A DNA stretch of 64,000 nt from Bacteroidia bacterium (GTDB taxonomy: Bacteria; Bacteroidota; Bacteroidia; Flavobacteriales; Flavobacteriaceae), in the NCBI GenBank assembly GCA_030425285.1, contig JAUIAY010000001.1, forward strand, positions 482,963 to 546,962, read 5' to 3'. The translations under genes were made by a program, and so were the position numbers. Numbering within the stretch: the first letter of the stretch is position 1; every line of letters begins with the position of its first letter. This document shows, in pieces, positions 36,029 to 44,766 of the stretch. The notes under the pieces are model-generated. The model saw nothing but the letters and a program-made list of their open reading frames with translations, had not been told where the DNA came from and did no database searches.

Positions 36029-36529
36029 ATGATTCGTAAAGCAACTTATCTGGATATTGATGCAATACTAAAAGTCACTAAAGCTTGCGCCCAACATATG
36101 ATTGATAAGCATATCTTTCAATGGAATGAATCATATCCCAATAGAGATGCATTTATTAATGATATAGAAAGAGGTGAGTTGTATGTTTTGGAAGTAGAAA
36201 ACCATATTATTGGAGCCATCACCATCTCAACTTATATGGATTATGAATATATCCCTGTTAAATGGCTTACAAGCAACAATAACAACCTATATATCCATAG
36301 ATTAGCAATTCACCCAAAGCAACAAGGAAAAGGGTATGCGCAAAAGTTGATGAATTATGCTGAAGAAATGGCCATAAGAAACAACTATACCTCTATAAGG
36401 TTAGACACGTTTTCACAGAACGAAAGAAACCAAAAGTTTTACGAACTTCGCGGATATAAAAAATTAGGTGAAATTTTCTTTCCAAAGCAAAGTGAACACC
36501 CTTTTTATTGTTACGAATTAGTTTTGTGA
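36029..36529 (+). CDS. GNAT family N-acetyltransferase
   Basis: A 166-residue acyltransferase. The acetyl-CoA binding motif A is clear: LYIHRLAIHPKQQGKGYAQ (Q-x-x-G-K-G), followed by the helix of the second motif and FYELRGYKKLGE near the end. The substrate is unknown. Its stop overlaps the GTG start of the MATE gene by 4 bp, so the two are coupled. Confidence 0.9.
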   Translation: MIRKATYLDIDAILKVTKACAQHMIDKHIFQWNESYPNRDAFINDIERGELYVLEVENHIIGAITISTYMDYEYIPVKWLTSNNNNLYIHRLAIHPKQQGKGYAQKLMNYAEEMAIRNNYTSIRLDTFSQNERNQKFYELRGYKKLGEIFFPKQSEHPFYCYELVL

Positions 36530-37860
36530 GCACACCAATAACTTTAAAACATATCAACAAATTAGCCATTCCTGCTTTAATTTCAGGGGTTTCAGAGCCT
36601 ATTCTTTCTATAACTGATACGGCTATTGTTGGAAATATGCCCATAGATGCAACCGAATCGTTGGCGGCTGTTGGGATTGTTGGCGCTTTTATTTCCATGC
36701 TTATTTGGGTTTTAGGTCAAACCCGAAGCGCTATTTCCTCCATCGTTTCCCAATACGTAGGTGCTGATAATTTGGACAAGGTAAAAGACCTTCCGGCGCA
36801 AGCCATTTTTATCATTACCTCCTTAAGCATCTTCATTATTTTAATTACCTATCCGCTAGCAGAACCCATCTTCAAGCTTTATAATGCTTCAGATTTGATC
36901 CTTAATTACAGTGTAGATTATTACAGAATTCGAGTGTTTGGTTTTCCATTTACATTGTTCACTATTGCTGTTTTCGGAACATTTAGAGGGCTTCAAAACA
37001 CATTCTACCCTATGATCATTGCTATAGTAGGCGCAACAGCAAACATTATTCTAGATTTTGTTTTGGTGTTTGGTGTTGAAGGGTTTATACCTGCTATGAA
37101 CATTAAAGGTGCTGCGTATGCCAGTGTAATAGCGCAACTCCTAATGGCTCTGGTTTCCACTTACTATTTATTGACAAAAACCGATATTCCTTTGCGATTT
37201 AGTTTGCCTTTTAATCAAGAAATTAAACGGTTTTTATTGATGATAGCCAACTTGTTTGTCCGAACATTGGCGCTCAATGTCACATTATACTTTGCAAGTG
37301 CCTTTTCAACCAGTTATGGTAAGGAATACATTGCTGCTTATACTATAGCTATTAACTTGTGGTTTTTAGGGGCTTTTATTATTGATGGTTATGCCAGTGC
37401 TGGTAATATATTATCCGGTAAGTTATATGGTGCCAAAGACTTTAAGAAACTAATTGCATTGAGCAACAAACTCATTAAGTATGGTATTATTGTAGGTGCT
37501 ATTATGGCTATAATAGGAGCGCTTATTTATTATCCTGTTGGATCTCTTTTTACAAAAGATGAAGCTGTTCTCAATGAATTCTACAATGTGTATTGGATGG
37601 TACTTGCTATGCAGCCCTTATGTGCTTTAGCTTTTATTTTTGACGGTATGTTCAAGGGTTTAGGGAAAATGAAAACGCTTCGTAATGTGCTGTTGTTTTC
37701 CACCTTTTTAGTTTTTGTGCCTATACTGTTTTGGCTGGACTCCCTTGACTATAAGCTCTATGCTATTTTCATTGCATTTACTTTATGGATTGTCGCAAGA
37801 GGGCTTCCGCTAATCATAAAATTTAGAAAAGAATTTTTACCGCTCTCTCAAAACAGTTAA
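36526..37860 (+). CDS. MATE family efflux transporter
   Basis: A 444-residue inner membrane transporter with about twelve hydrophobic segments. The N-terminal IPALISGVSEPILSITDTAI and GQTRSAISSIVSQYVGA are typical of MATE exporters (DinF-like branch), which expel drugs or metabolites with Na+ or H+. The GTG start, overlapping the GNAT stop as GTGA, was preferred over a TTG six codons earlier. Two very small membrane-protein genes follow immediately. Confidence 0.93.
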   Translation: MSTPITLKHINKLAIPALISGVSEPILSITDTAIVGNMPIDATESLAAVGIVGAFISMLIWVLGQTRSAISSIVSQYVGADNLDKVKDLPAQAIFIITSLSIFIILITYPLAEPIFKLYNASDLILNYSVDYYRIRVFGFPFTLFTIAVFGTFRGLQNTFYPMIIAIVGATANIILDFVLVFGVEGFIPAMNIKGAAYASVIAQLLMALVSTYYLLTKTDIPLRFSLPFNQEIKRFLLMIANLFVRTLALNVTLYFASAFSTSYGKEYIAAYTIAINLWFLGAFIIDGYASAGNILSGKLYGAKDFKKLIALSNKLIKYGIIVGAIMAIIGALIYYPVGSLFTKDEAVLNEFYNVYWMVLAMQPLCALAFIFDGMFKGLGKMKTLRNVLLFSTFLVFVPILFWLDSLDYKLYAIFIAFTLWIVARGLPLIIKFRKEFLPLSQNS

Positions 37861-37881
37861 ATTTGGATTACTAATAATTGT

Positions 37882-38061
37882 ATGATGTTTTCGCTTTTAA
37901 CAACCTTGCAACAAGTCAACATAGAAGAAAAAATAAAGGATGCGCCCAATGGATGGTACGAAATAGGTGTGTTTATCGGATCCTTTTTACCCTTTGTGGT
38001 TTTAGTTGCTATTGCTTATGCTATTTATAGATACAATAAGAAAAACCTAAACAACGATTAA
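37882..38061 (+). CDS. small membrane protein (59 aa)
   Basis: A 59-residue frame starting 21 bp after the MATE stop. It has a short amphipathic N-terminus (LTTLQQVNIEEKIKDAPNGW), one hydrophobic segment (GVFIGSFLPFVVLVAIAYAI) and a basic tail YRYNKKNLNND. The single-pass layout and the tight position between MATE and the next micro-gene suggest a genuine gene of the operon. No known family. Confidence 0.55.
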   Translation: MMFSLLTTLQQVNIEEKIKDAPNGWYEIGVFIGSFLPFVVLVAIAYAIYRYNKKNLNND

Positions 38062-38062
38062 T

Positions 38063-38143
38063 ATGGGAGGAAATATGCTTTTTTTGGTACTTGCTGTAGT
38101 ACTGATTATCATTTACGTTTACAATCGCAATAAAAGACGTTAA
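38063..38143 (+). CDS. very small membrane protein (26 aa)
   Basis: A 26-residue frame whose ATG begins one base after the previous stop: MGGN, then the hydrophobic MLFLVLAVVLIIIYVY, then basic NRNKRR. This positive-inside single-helix form resembles tiny subunits such as those of cytochrome oxidases, but no homology can be claimed. Its TAA abuts the stop of the convergent oxygenase gene (TAATTA). Confidence 0.45.
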   Translation: MGGNMLFLVLAVVLIIIYVYNRNKRR

Positions 38144-38785
38144 TTATCGCGTTTTGAGCCATCCTGTAATACTCAACCGTTCTGTGTTTACAGGTTTGAC
38201 TTCGTGCTCTAAAATTTGGCTTTCAAAAATAACCACGCGTCCAGGAAATGGATAAATAACCTTTTCTGTTTCCTGTCCGTTTTCATTTAAATATAGAACC
38301 AATTCACCACCGTTTTCAGGAAGCCAACCATCCTCATTTAAATAACAAACAAAAGACAGTTTCCTTCTGTCATCGTTTTGAAACGTGTCTAAGTGCCGTT
38401 TATAAAAGGTCCCTTCAGGATAAATTGCATAGTGAAATTCTTTTTGCAAAATCCCCATAAAGCACGTTCTGTTTAGATAATCAACTAAATCATTGATTTT
38501 ATCAAAAAACAACTTTTCATGAGCATCTGCTTGTCCTTCGTTCATCCATAAAATCATATCACCTCTTATGGATTTTATAATATTTTCATTAACGCGATTA
38601 CCAATAGCTGCCTTTTTAAAGGTATCTTCTTCGTGTTTACGCAACAAGGATTGTCGTAATATTTCCACTTCATACTGTGTGAAAAAATTTTCAACAATAC
38701 TGAATTGTTGTGTTGAAATATCACTGATAATCCCTTCATATACTGGATTTTCAACAAAATCAATAGCTTCAAATAATTGATTCAT
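38144..38785 (-). CDS. 2-oxoglutarate/Fe(II)-dependent oxygenase (prolyl 4-hydroxylase-like)
   Basis: A 213-residue cytoplasmic oxygenase. The iron ligands are His-x-Asp in FYKRHLDTFQND and the distal His in QILEHEV; the 2-oxoglutarate binding Arg follows in ERLSITGWLK. The double-stranded beta-helix strand LSFVCYLNEDGW and GGELVLYL are typical of the P4H-like group. Substrate unknown; related bacterial enzymes hydroxylate proline in proteins such as EF-Tu. Single gene, divergent from queD. Confidence 0.88.
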   Translation of the reverse strand: MNQLFEAIDFVENPVYEGIISDISTQQFSIVENFFTQYEVEILRQSLLRKHEEDTFKKAAIGNRVNENIIKSIRGDMILWMNEGQADAHEKLFFDKINDLVDYLNRTCFMGILQKEFHYAIYPEGTFYKRHLDTFQNDDRRKLSFVCYLNEDGWLPENGGELVLYLNENGQETEKVIYPFPGRVVIFESQILEHEVKPVNTERLSITGWLKTR

Positions 38786-38832
38786 AGGTCACTAATTCTT
38801 AAAAAAGCGCGCAAATGTAATCTAAAAATCAA

Positions 38833-38858
38833 TTGCTTTTACAAAACAATTATCTTTG
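38833..38858 (+). promoter_or_regulatory. promoter of queD
   Basis: TTG (38833-38835) and TATCTTTG (38851-38858) form a good -33/-7 pair of the Bacteroidota type with a spacing near the usual value. The ATG follows 17 bp later. Confidence 0.6.
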
Positions 38859-38875
38859 CATTGAAAAATTAAATT

Positions 38876-39325
38876 ATGGGCTCTATTCGAATCACCAAAC
38901 AATTCTCTTTTGAGACTGGCCACGCATTATATGGCTATGATGGTAAATGTAAAAATGTGCATGGTCACAGTTATAAATTATCCGTTACAGTGATTGGAAC
39001 ACCTATTAGTGATACTAATAACGTAAAGCACGGAATGGTCATTGATTTTGGTGACTTAAAAAAAATTGTAAAAGCCGAAATTGTGGATATATTCGATCAT
39101 GCAACTGTGTTCAACAAAAACACGCCACATGTGGAGCTGGCAAAAGAATTAAAAGAAAGAGGCCACAATGTGCTTTTGGTTAATTACCAACCCACAAGTG
39201 AAATGATGGTAATAGATTTTGCAGAAAAAATAAAGAAGCACTTGCCCGACCACATTACATTACATTCTTTAAAGCTGCAGGAAACAGAGACTAGTTTTGC
39301 GGAATGGTATGCCAGTGACAATTAA
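38876..39325 (+). CDS. queD: 6-carboxytetrahydropterin synthase
   Basis: Second step of the queuosine/deazapurine pathway, converting dihydroneopterin triphosphate; 149 residues. Zinc ligands and catalytic residues appear as His in FETGHALYG, the catalytic Cys in GKCKNVHGHSYKL with its two His, and Asp-His in IFDHATVFN. The C-terminal LQETETSFAEWY is typical. No other que genes are in the window. Confidence 0.95.
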   Translation: MGSIRITKQFSFETGHALYGYDGKCKNVHGHSYKLSVTVIGTPISDTNNVKHGMVIDFGDLKKIVKAEIVDIFDHATVFNKNTPHVELAKELKERGHNVLLVNYQPTSEMMVIDFAEKIKKHLPDHITLHSLKLQETETSFAEWYASDN

Positions 39326-39333
39326 TTTAATTT

Positions 39334-39358
39334 GTCATGCTGAACTTGTTTCAGCATC
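39334..39358. repeat. TGTCA-headed palindromic unit
   Basis: The spacer between queD and lpxH carries GTCATGCTGAA-CTTGT-TTCAGCATC, a perfect 8-bp hairpin (39337-39357) with a GTCA head. It is nearly the same as the unit between purN and the RNase H gene. No T-run follows. Confidence 0.75.
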
Positions 39359-39373
39359 TATTATATTTACTAC

Positions 39374-40126
39374 ATGAATATCCCACAAGGAAAAAAGATT
39401 TACTTCGCGTCAGACAACCATTTAGGTGCACCAACACCAGAGGCTTCAAGACCTCGTGAGCTGAAATTTGTAGCTTGGTTAGATGAGGTTAAACAAGATG
39501 CTGCAGCTATTTTCCTGATGGGCGATTTATTCGATTTTTGGTTTGAATACAAAAAAGTGGTTCCTAAAGGATTTACCAGAACACTTGGAAAGTTGGCCGA
39601 AATCACAGATTCTGGAATACCGATATATTACTTTGTTGGCAATCACGATTTATGGATGAATGGTTATTTTGAAGAAGAACTCAATATTCCTGTATACCAT
39701 AAACCTCAAGAATACACATTTAACAACAAAACCTTTTTTATCGGTCATGGTGATGGGTTGGGCCCAGGAGACAAAGGTTATAAGCGTATGAAAAAGGTTT
39801 TTACCAATCCATTCAGTAAGTGGTTATTCAGATGGTTGCATCCTGATTTAGGTGTCAGACTTGCACAGCATTTATCCGTAAAAAACAAGTTGATTTCCGG
39901 TGATGAAGATGCCAAATTTTTGGGCGAAGACAATGAGTGGTTGGTACAATACTGCAAACGTAAATTGGAAGACAAACATCGGAATTATTTTGTATTTGGA
40001 CATAGACATTTGCCTCTTGAAATAGACCTTAACCAAACATCTAAATATATCAACTTGGGTGATTGGATAAACTATTATACCTACGGTGTTTTTGATGGTG
40101 AAAATTTTGAGTTGAAGGAATTTTAA
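39374..40126 (+). CDS. lpxH: UDP-2,3-diacylglucosamine diphosphatase
   Basis: Lipid A pathway enzyme that makes lipid X from UDP-diacylglucosamine; 250 residues. All calcineurin-type metal motifs are visible: FASDNHLG, MGDLFDFWF, VGNHDLWM, IGHGDG and FGHRHLPLE. There is no signal peptide; it works at the cytoplasmic membrane face. It shares its TTAA stop with the convergent MFS gene. Confidence 0.94.
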   Translation: MNIPQGKKIYFASDNHLGAPTPEASRPRELKFVAWLDEVKQDAAAIFLMGDLFDFWFEYKKVVPKGFTRTLGKLAEITDSGIPIYYFVGNHDLWMNGYFEEELNIPVYHKPQEYTFNNKTFFIGHGDGLGPGDKGYKRMKKVFTNPFSKWLFRWLHPDLGVRLAQHLSVKNKLISGDEDAKFLGEDNEWLVQYCKRKLEDKHRNYFVFGHRHLPLEIDLNQTSKYINLGDWINYYTYGVFDGENFELKEF

Positions 40127-41394
40127 ACTTCTTCATTTTCATGTTCCTCAATATCTTTAGTCAAATCTAACTCCCTTAATGGTTTGTTTTTAGCGCCCAT
40201 TATTGCTACAACCACCAACGTTACAGTACCCCCTAACATCACCGCCAATGGCGCTCCAAACAATCTAGCAGCAATCCCACTTTCCAATGCTCCAAGTTCA
40301 TTAGAAGATCCAACAAACATAGAGTTAACGGCACCTACACGGCCTCGCATATCATCAGGTGTTTTGAGTTGCAGAATGGTTTGTCGAACCACCATAGAAA
40401 TGCCATCAAAAACACCAGAAAAGAACAAGGCTAAAACACTTAACCACATCAGTTTTGAGGCTCCAAATATGATCATGAATACACCAAATCCAAAAACTGA
40501 AATCAGTAATTTTTTTCCGGTATTCTTGGTAATGGGGATATAGGTTGTTGCCAACATAGTAATAATACTCCCAGAGGACAACGCAGCATTTAGTATCCCG
40601 AATCCTTTTGGACCTGCATCCAAAATGTCTTTGGCAAACACAGCAAAAATGGCAACAGCACCACCAAACAAAACAGCAATCATATCTAAAGTTAGTGCGC
40701 CTAAAATGACTTTGTCATTAAACACAAATCGAATGCCAGCTTCCAAGCTATCTCTTACAGATTCATAAACCTCTTTATTTAAAATGGGTTTCTTCTTTAT
40801 TTGAAAAACCAAAAATAAGGCCAGCAATACCAATAAAAATATAATACCCAACGTAATATGAACACCTATCCACGCAATTAAAAAACCTCCTAAAAGTGCA
40901 CCAAAAACATTGGCGCCTTTCCAAGTACTACTACTCCATGTAGCGGCATTTGGATACACGCGTTTAGGAACCAATAAGGCAATAAGCGAAAAAATAGTTG
41001 GTCCAAAAAAGGCTCTCAAAACCCCTCCGAAAAACACCAAGCTATAAATACTATATAAAATAGTTCTGGTACTCCGCGCTGATTCAATGGTTTCAGAAGT
41101 CAACCAAAACAGACCGAAACTTATCAATGAAAACAACGCAATACAGAGTCTGAAAAGGTTTCGTTTTTCTTTTTTATCGACTATATGGCCAGCAAATGGT
41201 GCTAATAAAAATGCAGGTAAAAATTCACAAAGACCAATGATCCCAAGAGCCAAAGGGTCTTCTGTTAAGGCATAGACTTGCCATTCAATAACAACAAATT
41301 GCATGGACCAAGCCAAAACCAATGCAAAACGCAAAACCAAAAAGATGTTGAACTCTTTGATTCGTAGTGCTGCGTAAGGGTCATTTTTTTGCAT
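40123..41394 (-). CDS. MFS transporter
   Basis: A 423-residue major facilitator with about twelve hydrophobic segments. The loop 2-3 motif is seen in LLAPFAGHIVDKKEKRNLFR, the MFS motif A region. Overall resemblance is to EntS-like exporters of the MFS_3 group, so export of a small molecule such as a siderophore is possible, but no siderophore genes are nearby. It begins 3 bp after the OmpA-like gene ends, so it may be read with recJ and that gene. Confidence 0.9.
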   Translation of the reverse strand: MQKNDPYAALRIKEFNIFLVLRFALVLAWSMQFVVIEWQVYALTEDPLALGIIGLCEFLPAFLLAPFAGHIVDKKEKRNLFRLCIALFSLISFGLFWLTSETIESARSTRTILYSIYSLVFFGGVLRAFFGPTIFSLIALLVPKRVYPNAATWSSSTWKGANVFGALLGGFLIAWIGVHITLGIIFLLVLLALFLVFQIKKKPILNKEVYESVRDSLEAGIRFVFNDKVILGALTLDMIAVLFGGAVAIFAVFAKDILDAGPKGFGILNAALSSGSIITMLATTYIPITKNTGKKLLISVFGFGVFMIIFGASKLMWLSVLALFFSGVFDGISMVVRQTILQLKTPDDMRGRVGAVNSMFVGSSNELGALESGIAARLFGAPLAVMLGGTVTLVVVAIMGAKNKPLRELDLTKDIEEHENEEV

Positions 41395-41397
41395 ATT

Positions 41398-42492
41398 CTA
41401 TTTAAAAATTAACTTAAATTCTACACGTCTGTTTAGAGCACGACCAGCTTCGGTATCATTGTTGGCAACTGGAAATTTGTTTCCGTAGCCCGTTGCTGTT
41501 ATACGTTCTGGTCGCAAGCCTTTTGATATTAAATATAAAGCGACTTCCTTCGCTCGTAATAAGGACAATTCATCATTTCGCTTTTGAGTCCCTACATCAT
41601 CTGTATGTCCATAAATTTCAATTTGCAGGCGCTTATTGGCATTTAGATATTTATAAAGCTGATTTAATTCTGCTTTTGAGGGTTCCAATAAATCATGTTT
41701 GTCAAAATCGAAAAGAACATTTTGAAGGGTATACACTTTATCGTTCTCTAATTCTTGATTGTCTTCAATAGTTTGCGACTCTGAATGAGATATTGTTTCA
41801 GAATGTAAAGGCTCGATACTGACATCATCAATAAAGTAATAGGAAGCATCTGGATCTTTTGTTCTGTGTGTCTTTATTTTGGAAATTTTATTGTTCTTAT
41901 CGAAGTTTCCAATAATAAAATTTGATTCAAATCCCTTGGCGGTATATTCAAAGGTTACTCTTTCCCAACCTGCTTTTTCAATGTAGTGATTTTGGCTATT
42001 AATCAACACAAAATAACTATCAGAAACCTCATTTAAAACCTGATTTAGATTCAATAGTTTATCGGAATTTTGTTTAAAAGGTTCTTTTAGAAACAAAACG
42101 CCTAAATCGCGAATAGCATGACTGCAATTTTCAGCCAAACTGATGTAAAATGTTATGGTGTAAGTCTCACCAATAAGTAATGGCTTTGATAACTGTCCTT
42201 GAACATATTCTCGATAATTATCAGGTGCCAAAACGTACATCCCAGCAAAACCCTTTCCCGTTCTTGCACTTTGCTCGCCAAAAAAATTGGTCTCACCTAC
42301 TTCCTTACTACAGGCATTAAAATAATCGGTTGAGCCAAAGTTGGGTGTGTTCCAAACAAGAACATTGTGATTAAACCCTCCTATGAGTCTCGGACATGTT
42401 TTATGTTCCTCAAAACTGGGGTTTAAAACCAAGTTTTGTGATAAGGTGAGTTGAAAACACAAGACAACTAGTATGAAAAATCGGCTATTCAT
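41398..42492 (-). CDS. OmpA-like cell envelope protein
   Basis: A 364-residue exported protein. The signal peptide is MNSRFFILVVLCFQLTLSQ. A middle domain of about 210 residues resembles the carbohydrate-binding or jelly-roll region seen in flavobacterial OmpA proteins (LVLNPSFEEHKTCP, TYTITFYISLAENC, SYYFIDDVSIEPL). The last 115 residues are an OmpA peptidoglycan-binding domain (YGHTDDVGTQKRNDELSLLR, GRALNRRVEFKL). The ATG at 42492 overlaps the recJ stop by one base (TAATG), which decides the start against a longer frame reading back into recJ. Confidence 0.88.
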   Translation of the reverse strand: MNSRFFILVVLCFQLTLSQNLVLNPSFEEHKTCPRLIGGFNHNVLVWNTPNFGSTDYFNACSKEVGETNFFGEQSARTGKGFAGMYVLAPDNYREYVQGQLSKPLLIGETYTITFYISLAENCSHAIRDLGVLFLKEPFKQNSDKLLNLNQVLNEVSDSYFVLINSQNHYIEKAGWERVTFEYTAKGFESNFIIGNFDKNNKISKIKTHRTKDPDASYYFIDDVSIEPLHSETISHSESQTIEDNQELENDKVYTLQNVLFDFDKHDLLEPSKAELNQLYKYLNANKRLQIEIYGHTDDVGTQKRNDELSLLRAKEVALYLISKGLRPERITATGYGNKFPVANNDTEAGRALNRRVEFKLIFK

Positions 42493-44192
42493 TATTTTAA
42501 ATCCCGTAATTTCAATTGAAGTGATACAATTCCATTCCAATGATTTTCGTCAATAGTATAAACAGCTTTAAACGGTTTTCTATCCGAAATCAAATCATAT
42601 TTATCTCCAAGTCCAAAACCAATGCCTACAATTTTTTGACCTCTCGACTCCGCTCGAGGTGACATGACAGTTAATCTTAAATGCGATTCGTCCTCACCAA
42701 CACATTTACCATAACCCGTATCGCGCAAATTGTCACTCATAAAAACGGGTGTCATATTCCCAGGACCGAAAGGTGCAAATTGTTTAATGATGCGCCATAA
42801 CTTGGCATCAATTTCAGATAATTCAATGGGTAAATCAACCTTAATTTCAGGAGTCAATAATTTGGTGTCAATGGTTTTTGAAACCACGTCTTCAAAAGCT
42901 TGTTTAAAAGCTTCATAGTTTTCTTCCTTTAAAGTCAGTCCAGCCGCATATTTATGTCCGCCAAACTGTTCGATATGTTCGCTACAGGCTTCTAAAGCAT
43001 TATACACATCAAAACCAGAAACCGAACGTGCCGAAGCTGCTAGTTTATTTCCGCTTTTAGTAAATACCAACGTGGGCCTGTAGTAGGTTTCGGTCAATCG
43101 AGAAGCCACAATACCAATAACACCTTTATGCCAAGTTTCATGGTAAACAACAGTAGTAAAGCGCTCCTGTTCTTTTTGTTCTTCAATTTGCTTCAGCGCT
43201 TCTTCTGTAATTTGTCTATCTGTTTCACGTCTATCAGTATTAAAAGTATCTATTTCAACAGCGTAAGCAACCGCAGTGTTAAAATCGGTTTCGGTTAATA
43301 AGCTTACAGCATGATTTCCATGTTTCATGCGTCCTGCTGCATTGATTCTGGGTGCCACTATAAAAACCACATCAGTAATGGTTAGCTCTTCTTTTTTAAC
43401 TTCAGCAATAATGGCTTTGATACCTGGTCGGGGATTACCATTAATCACTTGCAATCCAAAATACGCCAAGACCCGATTTTCTCCCGTAATAGGGACGATA
43501 TCAGCACCAATAGCCGTAGCTACCAAATCTAAATATGCAACTAAATCTTCAACCGATTGCTCTTGTTTGGATGCCAATGCCTGAATAAGTTTAAAGCCAA
43601 CACCACAACCGCAAAGTTCTTTATAGGGATATTCACAATCCTCCCGCTTGGGATCCAAAACCGCAACAGCATTTGGTAATTGATTACCTGGTCTGTGATG
43701 ATCACAAATTATAAAATCGATGCCTTTTTCTCTAGCATAAGTTACTTTGTCTATGGCCTTAACACCGCAATCTAAAGCGATTATAAGCGTAAACCCATTA
43801 TCATCGGCAAAATCAATGCCTTGAAAGGATACACCATACCCTTCCTCATAGCGATCAGGAATATAAGTAGCTACATTTGAGGTTCTCGTTTTTAAATAGG
43901 AACTCATTAAAGCTACTGCCGTGGTACCATCCACATCATAGTCCCCAAAGACCAAAATGTTTTCGTCATTCTCCAGGGCCTGCTCAATACGCGATACGGC
44001 TTTGTCCATATCCTGCATCAAGAATGGGTCATGTAAATCATTTAAACTAGGTCGAAAAAAAGTTTTGGCATCCTCATAGGTTTCAATACCTCGTTGCAAT
44101 AAGAGTGTAGCCACAATATCATCAACCTGTAAAGCTTCTTTGAGTACCTTGACTTTTTCCGTGTCTGGTTTGGGTTTAAGCGTCCAACGCAT
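42492..44192 (-). CDS. recJ: single-stranded-DNA-specific exonuclease RecJ
   Basis: 5'-to-3' exonuclease of the RecF recombination and mismatch repair pathways; 566 residues. DHH-family motifs: VFGDYDVDGTTAVALM, LDCGVKA, the DHH of FIICDHHRPGNQLP, and later GRMKHGNHAVSLL and the DHHA1 segment VYHETWHKGVIGIVASRL with FGGHKYAAGLTL. The C-terminal OB-like domain carries a palindromic repeat read in frame at residues 510-519 (see the repeat entry). Translated with the downstream OmpA-like gene, and 1 bp from the osmC-like stop upstream. Confidence 0.96.
   Translation of the reverse strand: MRWTLKPKPDTEKVKVLKEALQVDDIVATLLLQRGIETYEDAKTFFRPSLNDLHDPFLMQDMDKAVSRIEQALENDENILVFGDYDVDGTTAVALMSSYLKTRTSNVATYIPDRYEEGYGVSFQGIDFADDNGFTLIIALDCGVKAIDKVTYAREKGIDFIICDHHRPGNQLPNAVAVLDPKREDCEYPYKELCGCGVGFKLIQALASKQEQSVEDLVAYLDLVATAIGADIVPITGENRVLAYFGLQVINGNPRPGIKAIIAEVKKEELTITDVVFIVAPRINAAGRMKHGNHAVSLLTETDFNTAVAYAVEIDTFNTDRRETDRQITEEALKQIEEQKEQERFTTVVYHETWHKGVIGIVASRLTETYYRPTLVFTKSGNKLAASARSVSGFDVYNALEACSEHIEQFGGHKYAAGLTLKEENYEAFKQAFEDVVSKTIDTKLLTPEIKVDLPIELSEIDAKLWRIIKQFAPFGPGNMTPVFMSDNLRDTGYGKCVGEDESHLRLTVMSPRAESRGQKIVGIGFGLGDKYDLISDRKPFKAVYTIDENHWNGIVSLQLKLRDLK
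42638..42666. repeat. palindromic repeat unit inside recJ
   Basis: On the coding strand, TGTCA is followed by the hairpin CCTCGA-GCGGAG-TCGAGAGG. The head and hairpin layout match the intergenic TGTCA units of this window, and this exact kind of sequence is recalled as a common interspersed repeat in marine flavobacteria. It keeps the reading frame and encodes the residues MSPRAESRGQ in the C-terminal OB-like domain. Confidence 0.65.
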
Positions 44193-44193
44193 A

Positions 44194-44619
44194 CTATTTA
44201 TTGTGATAGTGAATGGATGTTTTTACATTGGCAAACTTTCGAAACATTTCCATAACACCACAATATTTTTCAATGGATAAATCAACCGCTTTTTGAATTT
44301 TTTTCTCATCCAATTCATCGCCATAAAAATGATACTCAACCGCAACAGTGTGGTAATATTTAGGGTGTTCATCGGTCAATTCGCCGTAAGTATCCATTCT
44401 AAAATCGGATATTTTCACTTTCATTTTATCTAAAATAGATACCACATCCAATCCCGAACAACCTGCAAGGGCTGACAACATCATGGCTTTGGGGCGCAAA
44501 CCAGAATTATGCCCGCCATGCTCTTCTGAAGTATCCATAAATAGTGTTTTACCGCTTGGGTTATCCGATTCAAATTGCGAATTTCCTTTCCAATGTGTGG
44601 TGACTTTATTTGTTGCCAT
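44194..44619 (-). CDS. OsmC family protein
   Basis: A 141-residue peroxiredoxin-like protein. The two catalytic Cys are in LSALAGCSGLDVVS and IEKYCGVMEMF, the standard OsmC/Ohr pair, so thiol-dependent reduction of organic peroxides is likely. N-terminal strands and GLRPKAMMLSALAGC fit the YhfA-like branch. It is one base from recJ and probably the first gene of osmC-recJ-OmpA-like-MFS. Confidence 0.92.
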   Translation of the reverse strand: MATNKVTTHWKGNSQFESDNPSGKTLFMDTSEEHGGHNSGLRPKAMMLSALAGCSGLDVVSILDKMKVKISDFRMDTYGELTDEHPKYYHTVAVEYHFYGDELDEKKIQKAVDLSIEKYCGVMEMFRKFANVKTSIHYHNK

Positions 44620-44766
44620 TGCTATAGATTTTTCGTTTATTGTGATGTATAATATTTCATTAAATAGGACACAATGAATATCTTAAAACGCTGAATTTAA
44701 CAACTTAAAATTTAGACAAAAGATATTTATTGTATAACATCAAAAATACCAATAAAAAAACAGACT

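Noticed and set aside
36508-36525. TTG start giving a longer MATE protein
   Set aside because: The GTG in a GTGA overlap with the GNAT stop gives coupling and a usual MATE N-terminus.
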